Part shown: positions 58,533 through 64,000 of the stretch, in pieces
How positions within the stretch are numbered: the stretch's first letter is position 1
How the letters are laid out: every line of letters begins with the position of its first letter
Assembly: GCA_002842095.1 (NCBI GenBank)
Contig: PHCB01000009.1
Span: 133,468 to 197,467, forward strand
Direction of reading: 5' to 3'
DNA: 64,000 bases
DNA from: a candidate division BRC1 bacterium HGW-BRC1-1
GTDB taxonomy: Bacteria > Sumerlaeota > Sumerlaeia > Sumerlaeales > Sumerlaeaceae
Program-made: the position numbers and the translations under genes
The notes under the pieces: generated by a model
Database searches by the model: none
What the model was told of the DNA's origin: nothing
What the model saw: only the letters and a program-made list of their open reading frames with translations

Positions 58533-60377
58533 TTAATGCCGCATGGACAGCGGGATGTCTTTCATTTCCTCGGCCTGGGCCAGACGGTGGCGGGCCTGCG
58601 CAAGCACCGATTCGGGGGTACGGAAGAGGCAGCCAACCAGGAAGGTGATGCCGGCGCCCACGAAAGCGAACCACGTAAACGAAATAACCGGCACCCACGT
58701 CGGCATGGCGAACACGATGCGATCGGATTTTTCCACGACGTGCAGACCCGTGATGTGCACATACCAGGGAAGATCGCGATACACCGCGGCCACACCGTCG
58801 CCACCCGCAGACACCAGATGCGCTGCCAGCCATGCGGCTTTCTCTACCTCGCCGGTGGCTCCGGCCAGCGCACTGGCCACCTCGCCGTGTTGTCCGGTGA
58901 TGATGAAAACTCCGAACAGGCCAAGACTGATGGCGAGCATGTTGCCCAGATCGTGACCGCGTTTACGAGTGAGCATGCCCACAAGGAACACACCCAGCAT
59001 GGGACCGATGAACAACCCGGCCACACCCAGCGCGATCGGGATGAGCCGCTGGTTGGGATCGCGCACGTTCATAAACGCCGTGAAACCGGCGATAACAATC
59101 ATCAGCACGGCAAAGAAAGCCGTGAAAAACCGCGCCGCACTAATGTGCTGAACCTCGCTATGCTTACCCCCGAAGTATGGCAGATACCAGTCGTTGGTGA
59201 CACTGGTGGCCAGCGCATTGAGGGCCGCCGAGAGACTGCCCATGGCCGTGGCGAAAAGGCCCGCAAGAACGAACCCGCGCAGGACGAACGGCATGACGCT
59301 GAGGATGTAGACGCCGAAAACATCGTTGGGCTTCTCGGGGCGAAGCTCGGGCATTTGCGTGTAGAAGACGATGAGCAGCACGCCGATGAAACTGAAGGCG
59401 GCGGCGATGGGAATATCCATGAAGGCGCTGGCGAGCAGCGAACGCCGCGCGCGGCGGTAGTCGGTCGCGGTCAGCATGCGCTGCACCATGTCCTGATCGG
59501 TGCCGAACATGCCCATGTTGTTCACCGTGCTGGCGATAAGCGCGCTGAAGATGGTGTAGGGGCTGGCGAGGACGGCCTTGGTGTAATCCCACCACGAGCC
59601 GCCGGCCGGGGCGGCCTCGAAGCCCGAGCGCAGATAACCTTTCCACGATTTCATCTCGGGCACCTGATCGCCCAACACCTTCAGCCCCTTGAAGAGGTTC
59701 AGGTCGTTGCCGCCGATGGTGTAAAGCAACGCGCCGATAGCCACGATGGCGCTGCCGAACATGAGGGTTGCCTGAATGACGTCGGTCCAGATGACAGCCT
59801 TGATGCCGCCGAGCATGGTATAGGCGCCTGTGATAAGAACGAGGACGATGATGGCCACCACATAGGGCATCCAACTATCGCCCAGCGCCATGTCGCGCAC
59901 TTCCACGCCCTGCACAAACAGCCGCCACGCCAGCACCATGACGAGGGCCGGCACGTAAACGCGCACACCCATGGCGAGGGTGCGGAAAATGAGGAAGAGA
60001 ATCGAGACGTAGTTCTTCGACCGCGACCCGAACCGGATGGCGAGATAATCGTACACTGTGTAAACGCGATAGTCGTAGTAGGGTTTCAGGAAGATGATGC
60101 CCACGAGGATCCGGGCGATGATCATGCCCACGAAAATCTGCACGTAGATGATGCCGCGGAACGTGTAGCCCTCGCCGGGGACGGTGAGGAAGGTGGCCGC
60201 GCTGGTTTCGGCGGCGATGATGGACGCCATGACGGCCCACCACGGGATGGAGCGTCCGCCCAGGGCGTAGTCCTTCAGGGTTTTTTCGCGGCGCCCCATG
60301 TAAAGCCCCAGCGCGGTGATGGCCACAAAGTAAACAAGGATGATGGTGCCGTCGATGACGAGTTTGTAGGTTTCCAT
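58533..60377 (-). CDS. sodium:solute symporter (SSS/SGLT-like)
   Basis: YFVAITALGLYMGRREKTLKDYALGGRSIPWWAVMASIIAAETSAATFLTVPGEGY; AGLFATAMGSLSAALNALATSVTNDWY. Confidence 0.9.
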   Translation of the reverse strand: METYKLVIDGTIILVYFVAITALGLYMGRREKTLKDYALGGRSIPWWAVMASIIAAETSAATFLTVPGEGYTFRGIIYVQIFVGMIIARILVGIIFLKPYYDYRVYTVYDYLAIRFGSRSKNYVSILFLIFRTLAMGVRVYVPALVMVLAWRLFVQGVEVRDMALGDSWMPYVVAIIVLVLITGAYTMLGGIKAVIWTDVIQATLMFGSAIVAIGALLYTIGGNDLNLFKGLKVLGDQVPEMKSWKGYLRSGFEAAPAGGSWWDYTKAVLASPYTIFSALIASTVNNMGMFGTDQDMVQRMLTATDYRRARRSLLASAFMDIPIAAAFSFIGVLLIVFYTQMPELRPEKPNDVFGVYILSVMPFVLRGFVLAGLFATAMGSLSAALNALATSVTNDWYLPYFGGKHSEVQHISAARFFTAFFAVLMIVIAGFTAFMNVRDPNQRLIPIALGVAGLFIGPMLGVFLVGMLTRKRGHDLGNMLAISLGLFGVFIITGQHGEVASALAGATGEVEKAAWLAAHLVSAGGDGVAAVYRDLPWYVHITGLHVVEKSDRIVFAMPTWVPVISFTWFAFVGAGITFLVGCLFRTPESVLAQARHRLAQAEEMKDIPLSMRH

Positions 60378-60638
60378 GGGGACGAACGCAGCCTCCTGCG
60401 GCAAACGGGCATTGAAGAAACAGCATTAAAAGCCCAACCGCCGCACGGTGGGAATTGCAAGGCGAGTTTGAGGAAGCGGGAGAAAAGCAGGAGGGTTGTT
60501 TAAAGGGAATTTCCCCGGGATAGGCCGGAGAAACCGAAATCCCGAATTCAGAGCCTCCGGTGGTGGACTCGTTTCGGGTTGCGAATCGGGGGGTGGGGAG
60601 GCGACTTTAGTTGTAACGTTTTTTCCGAGGGACATTTT

Positions 60639-62933
60639 ATGCGACGTTTTTTCCGGGCGCTTGCTGCGCTTGCCATGCCGCTTTGCTTTATGGCGGCTCC
60701 GATATCTGCCGGGGGGCAAACGCCAGAGGTCCGCGCCATCTGGGCGTCGCGATTTGAATGGCCCAGTTCCAACCAGACCACGGCGAAGGCGAACATCGAC
60801 CTGATGATGCAGCGCGCCAAGGACAACAACTTTAACACGGTCTTCTTTCAGGTGCGCGGCGAGTGCTCGACCCACTATCCTTCACCGGATGAGCCCTGGG
60901 CCTCAACTTACGGATACACCAACCCCGGTTGGGATCCACTGGCTTATGCCATCAACGCTGCCCACGCGCAGGGGTTGAAGCTTCACGCCTACATAAACAC
61001 CCACGTGTTTACCTCCAGCGGAGCCACTCCTCCTGCATCCACCACGCCACAGCATCCGTATAATGTTCACGGGCCCTCTGCCACCGGAACCAACACCTGG
61101 GCATTGACAGACGATCTGGGCGACAAATCGGCCACCGATAGCTACTACTGGATTTCTCCCGGCCACCCGGGGGCCAGCGAGTGGACGCGCCGCCAGATTA
61201 TGTACGTCGTGAAAAACTATGACGTCGACGGCATCCATCTCGACCGCATCCGCACGCCCGGCACCAATTACAGCTACGACGCAACCACCGTGAACCGGTT
61301 CAACGGAGCGGGGAACCCTGACAGCCTCGGATGGGCGGATTTCATGCGCAGCCAGATCACCCGTGACCTGCGCCACCTGTACGGCGAAATCCAGTACTAC
61401 AAACCCAACGTGCTACTGTCGGCGGCGCCTTTTGGCATCATGTACAAAGATGCCACCACGAACTATCAGGGCACGGGGACACAAGCCTATCACAGTTGGT
61501 ATCAAGACGGTTGGGGCTGGATGCAGGCGGGAGCCGTGGATTTTATGGTGCCGCAGATCTACTGGCTTGTGGGAAGCTCGCACCCGTTTGAAGATTTACT
61601 GGCCGACTGGCAGGACCATCGCTACGGGCGCTACGTTGTGCCCGGCAGCACCACAAGTGGTGGCTCGGTTTCGGTCGCCGCCATGCTGGCCATGACCGCC
61701 GAAAGCCGCAGCCAGGGCGCAAAGGGCCACACGATCTTCTCCTACGGCAGCATGACAAATTACTGGAACGCCTACAAGACCGGCCCCTACGCGCAGACGG
61801 CGGCCTTTCCTGACATGCCGTGGAAGACCACGCCAACCAAGGGCACCATCATCGGCTACGTGAAAGATGGCCTCGGCAACCCGGTGCTGGATGCGCTGGT
61901 TACGCAACCCGGCGATACGACGAAATATCTCTCGGCAAGCGACGGGCTGTTTGCCATTCTGAACGTGACGCCCGGCACAAACCTGTCGGTAACCGGCTCG
62001 AAGTCCGGAGTGGGCACGGCAACCGCCACGTCCATCAGTGTAACCGCCGGCGGCACCACGCTGGTTAACATCACCCTCGGAGTGACGAGCGCGGGTCAGG
62101 TGGAACTGGACAAGACCAGCTACGGCTTTGGAGCCCTGGTGGGCATCACAGTGAAGGACTCTGATCTGACAGCGCCGACCATAAGCGTAAACGCCAAAAC
62201 CAATGCCACACCGGCCGGGGTAGCCGTAACACTTAACCAACTATCTTCGGGCGTTTACACCGGATCCGTGGGGCTGAAGAATCCGGCGGACGCGACTGCT
62301 TCGGATCCCCTGGGTGCAACGGCAGGCGACACAATCACCGTTACCTACAACGACGCAGATTCCGGAAGTGGCTCGCCCGCAGTCGTGACAAAAACAGCGA
62401 CAATCACCAATCCTCCCAACATCATCCTCGAAAGTCGTAACAGCTCGGGGGGCCTCACGCCCAGCCCTGATTATGTGGAGTGGGCACCGTCGGGTTCAGA
62501 CTTTGCCAACAGCACCGCCAAAAGCACAGCACCGGGCCTCTCGGGCACGGGCAGCCGTTACATTGGTGAAGGCAGCCAGGGTTGCTATGCGGAGTTCACC
62601 TTCCCGGTGGAAAACCGCGCATTTTATGACCTCCAGATAACTCTGGGCTCTGGCACCAATCACAACTCGCCCGGTGCCAGCTACCGTCTCCAGCAGGCCG
62701 GCCACGCCGACGTAACCGGCACCTTTGATCTGTCACGCTTTACCACGGGCCTGGTCAATGACTGGTACGGTCTACACTCTGGCGTTCTGCTGGACCGCGG
62801 CACGGCGGTGCTCCGCATCACCAATAACAACCCGTTATCCGCAGGGTCGGGTGAGCGCTTCAACATGGATGCGGTGCGGCTTCAATATGAGATTCACGCG
62901 CCCGTGGCCCTCAGTAGCTTCAGTGTGGAATAA
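60639..62933 (+). CDS. GHL10-type glycoside hydrolase-like protein with C-terminal Ig-like/carboxypeptidase-regulatory-like domains
   Basis: Signal peptide; EVRAIWASRFEWPSSNQTTAKANIDLMMQRAKDNNFNTVFFQVRGEC, GLKLHAYINTHVF, YDVDGIHLDRIRTPG; GTIIGYVKDGLGNPVLDALVTQ. Confidence 0.85.
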   Translation: MRRFFRALAALAMPLCFMAAPISAGGQTPEVRAIWASRFEWPSSNQTTAKANIDLMMQRAKDNNFNTVFFQVRGECSTHYPSPDEPWASTYGYTNPGWDPLAYAINAAHAQGLKLHAYINTHVFTSSGATPPASTTPQHPYNVHGPSATGTNTWALTDDLGDKSATDSYYWISPGHPGASEWTRRQIMYVVKNYDVDGIHLDRIRTPGTNYSYDATTVNRFNGAGNPDSLGWADFMRSQITRDLRHLYGEIQYYKPNVLLSAAPFGIMYKDATTNYQGTGTQAYHSWYQDGWGWMQAGAVDFMVPQIYWLVGSSHPFEDLLADWQDHRYGRYVVPGSTTSGGSVSVAAMLAMTAESRSQGAKGHTIFSYGSMTNYWNAYKTGPYAQTAAFPDMPWKTTPTKGTIIGYVKDGLGNPVLDALVTQPGDTTKYLSASDGLFAILNVTPGTNLSVTGSKSGVGTATATSISVTAGGTTLVNITLGVTSAGQVELDKTSYGFGALVGITVKDSDLTAPTISVNAKTNATPAGVAVTLNQLSSGVYTGSVGLKNPADATASDPLGATAGDTITVTYNDADSGSGSPAVVTKTATITNPPNIILESRNSSGGLTPSPDYVEWAPSGSDFANSTAKSTAPGLSGTGSRYIGEGSQGCYAEFTFPVENRAFYDLQITLGSGTNHNSPGASYRLQQAGHADVTGTFDLSRFTTGLVNDWYGLHSGVLLDRGTAVLRITNNNPLSAGSGERFNMDAVRLQYEIHAPVALSSFSVE

Positions 62934-63016
62934 TCTCCTTTGCTCGCCGGGGTGAACTTTTTCGCCCCGGAGCGGCTATCTTTTTTTGAAGGCGCACGAC
63001 GCCTTCCTACGAACGG

Positions 63017-63838
63017 ATGGTTTACAACGAAGTGAGTTCACAACTGCGGGTGTTGCTCGTGGGCGACGCCGTGGGGCGGCCCGGTCGGCGCGCCCTGAAG
63101 AAGTTCCTGCCGGCATGGAAGCGCGAAGGTCGGGCAGATTTTATCATCGCCAACGGCGAGAATTCCGCCCACGGCAAGGGGATCAGCGGCGACACCGCCA
63201 GCGAGATGTTCGACGCCGGGGTGGACGTGATTACCACCGGCAACCATGTGTGGGACAACAAAGACGTTTTCCGGTTCATCGACGATGAGCCGCGGCTCAT
63301 CCGCCCCAACAATTATCACCCGGCGGCGGAAGTGCCCGGACGCGGTTACGGCGTGTTCGAGTGCGAGACCACCGGCTTCACCATCGGCGTGGTGAACGTG
63401 ATGGGGCGTGTGATGATGGAACCGCTCGAGTGTCCGTTTCGCACAACGCGCGCGGCGATCACGCAACTGCGCCAGCGCACCAACATCATTTTCGTGGACC
63501 TGCACGCCGAGGCCACGAGCGAAAAAATTGCGTTGGGCTGGTACCTCGACGGCACGGCGACGTGCGTCTTCGGCACCCACACCCACGTGCAAACGGCCGA
63601 CGAGCGGCTGCTGAACCAGGGCACGGCGTTTATTAGCGACCTCGGCATGACGGGCGCCCACGACAGCGTCATCGGCATGAAGTATGAATCGGTCATCAAC
63701 CGCTTCCTGCGCGGAATGCCCAGCCGGTTCGAAGTGGCCGAAGACAACGTGCAACTGCGCGGCGCGCTGGTGACCGTGGACCCCGACACCGGCAAAGCCA
63801 TCAGCATCGAGCGCGTGGTGGAGAAACTGGGCGGGTAG
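63017..63838 (+). CDS. YmdB family metallophosphoesterase
   Basis: VLLVGDAVGRPGRRALKKFLP, IANGENSAHGKGI, VITTGNHVWDNKDV, FVDLHAEATSEKIALGWYLDGTATCVFGTHTHVQTADERLLNQGTAFISDLGMTGA. Confidence 0.92.
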   Translation: MVYNEVSSQLRVLLVGDAVGRPGRRALKKFLPAWKREGRADFIIANGENSAHGKGISGDTASEMFDAGVDVITTGNHVWDNKDVFRFIDDEPRLIRPNNYHPAAEVPGRGYGVFECETTGFTIGVVNVMGRVMMEPLECPFRTTRAAITQLRQRTNIIFVDLHAEATSEKIALGWYLDGTATCVFGTHTHVQTADERLLNQGTAFISDLGMTGAHDSVIGMKYESVINRFLRGMPSRFEVAEDNVQLRGALVTVDPDTGKAISIERVVEKLGG

Positions 63839-63869
63839 TCCAGGACATTCCGGGAAAAAGATCCGCTGT

Positions 63870-64000
63870 TTACAAATCCTCTTCCACGCGGAGGATGAAC
63901 GGCTCTTCGCGGGTGATGCCCATTTTGGCGGTGTCGGCCAGGGCGGCTTGCACGTCGTGTTCCACGGCTTTGTGGGTCACGATGATCACGTCGGCAGCAG
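63870..64000 (-). CDS. homoserine dehydrogenase-like, C-terminal fragment (truncated by window edge)
   Basis: Reverse translation AADVIIVTHKAVEHDVQAALADTAKMGITREEPFILRVEEDL*, an ACT-like C-terminus. Confidence 0.55.
   Translation of the reverse strand, partial: AADVIIVTHKAVEHDVQAALADTAKMGITREEPFILRVEEDL

Overview
The window is a GC-rich bacterial chromosome segment, mostly housekeeping and envelope genes. It contains: the start of an Alternative Complex III operon (actA-actB-actC and the start of actD, minus strand); polysaccharide genes (wecC-like, glycosyltransferase, methyltransferase, flippase, WecA/TagO-like); birA; coaX; tRNA-Leu(TAG); cdd-psuG; glnS; two tandem ABC-type membrane proteins with one intact ATPase; B12-dependent ribonucleotide reductase nrdJ; a YfhO-like protein; sppA; era; a solitary Type IIG/ISP-like restriction-modification enzyme; an MFP-FtsX-ABC exporter operon; two GHL10-type glycoside hydrolases; a prepilin-like gene behind a recognisable cobalamin riboswitch; a SurA/PpiC-like isomerase; a MATE transporter; yicC; a LysM/L,D-transpeptidase-like protein; hisG; a sodium:solute symporter; a YmdB-like phosphoesterase; and the 3' end of a homoserine dehydrogenase-like gene. 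The strongest leads are: (1) an AdoCbl riboswitch controlling a lone type IV pilin/pseudopilin-like gene; (2) a 33-codon 'gutted' ABC ATPase relic that keeps the start region, the end and the GTGA overlap with its permease; (3) three phased DnaA-box-like 9-mers upstream of nrdJ; (4) a candidate structured RNA with a 9-bp closing helix and T-tract; (5) an L,D-transpeptidase-like domain with Thr where the catalytic Cys should be; (6) three families of short-period intergenic repeats, some now forming parts of coding sequences. All calls were read by eye with no database searches.
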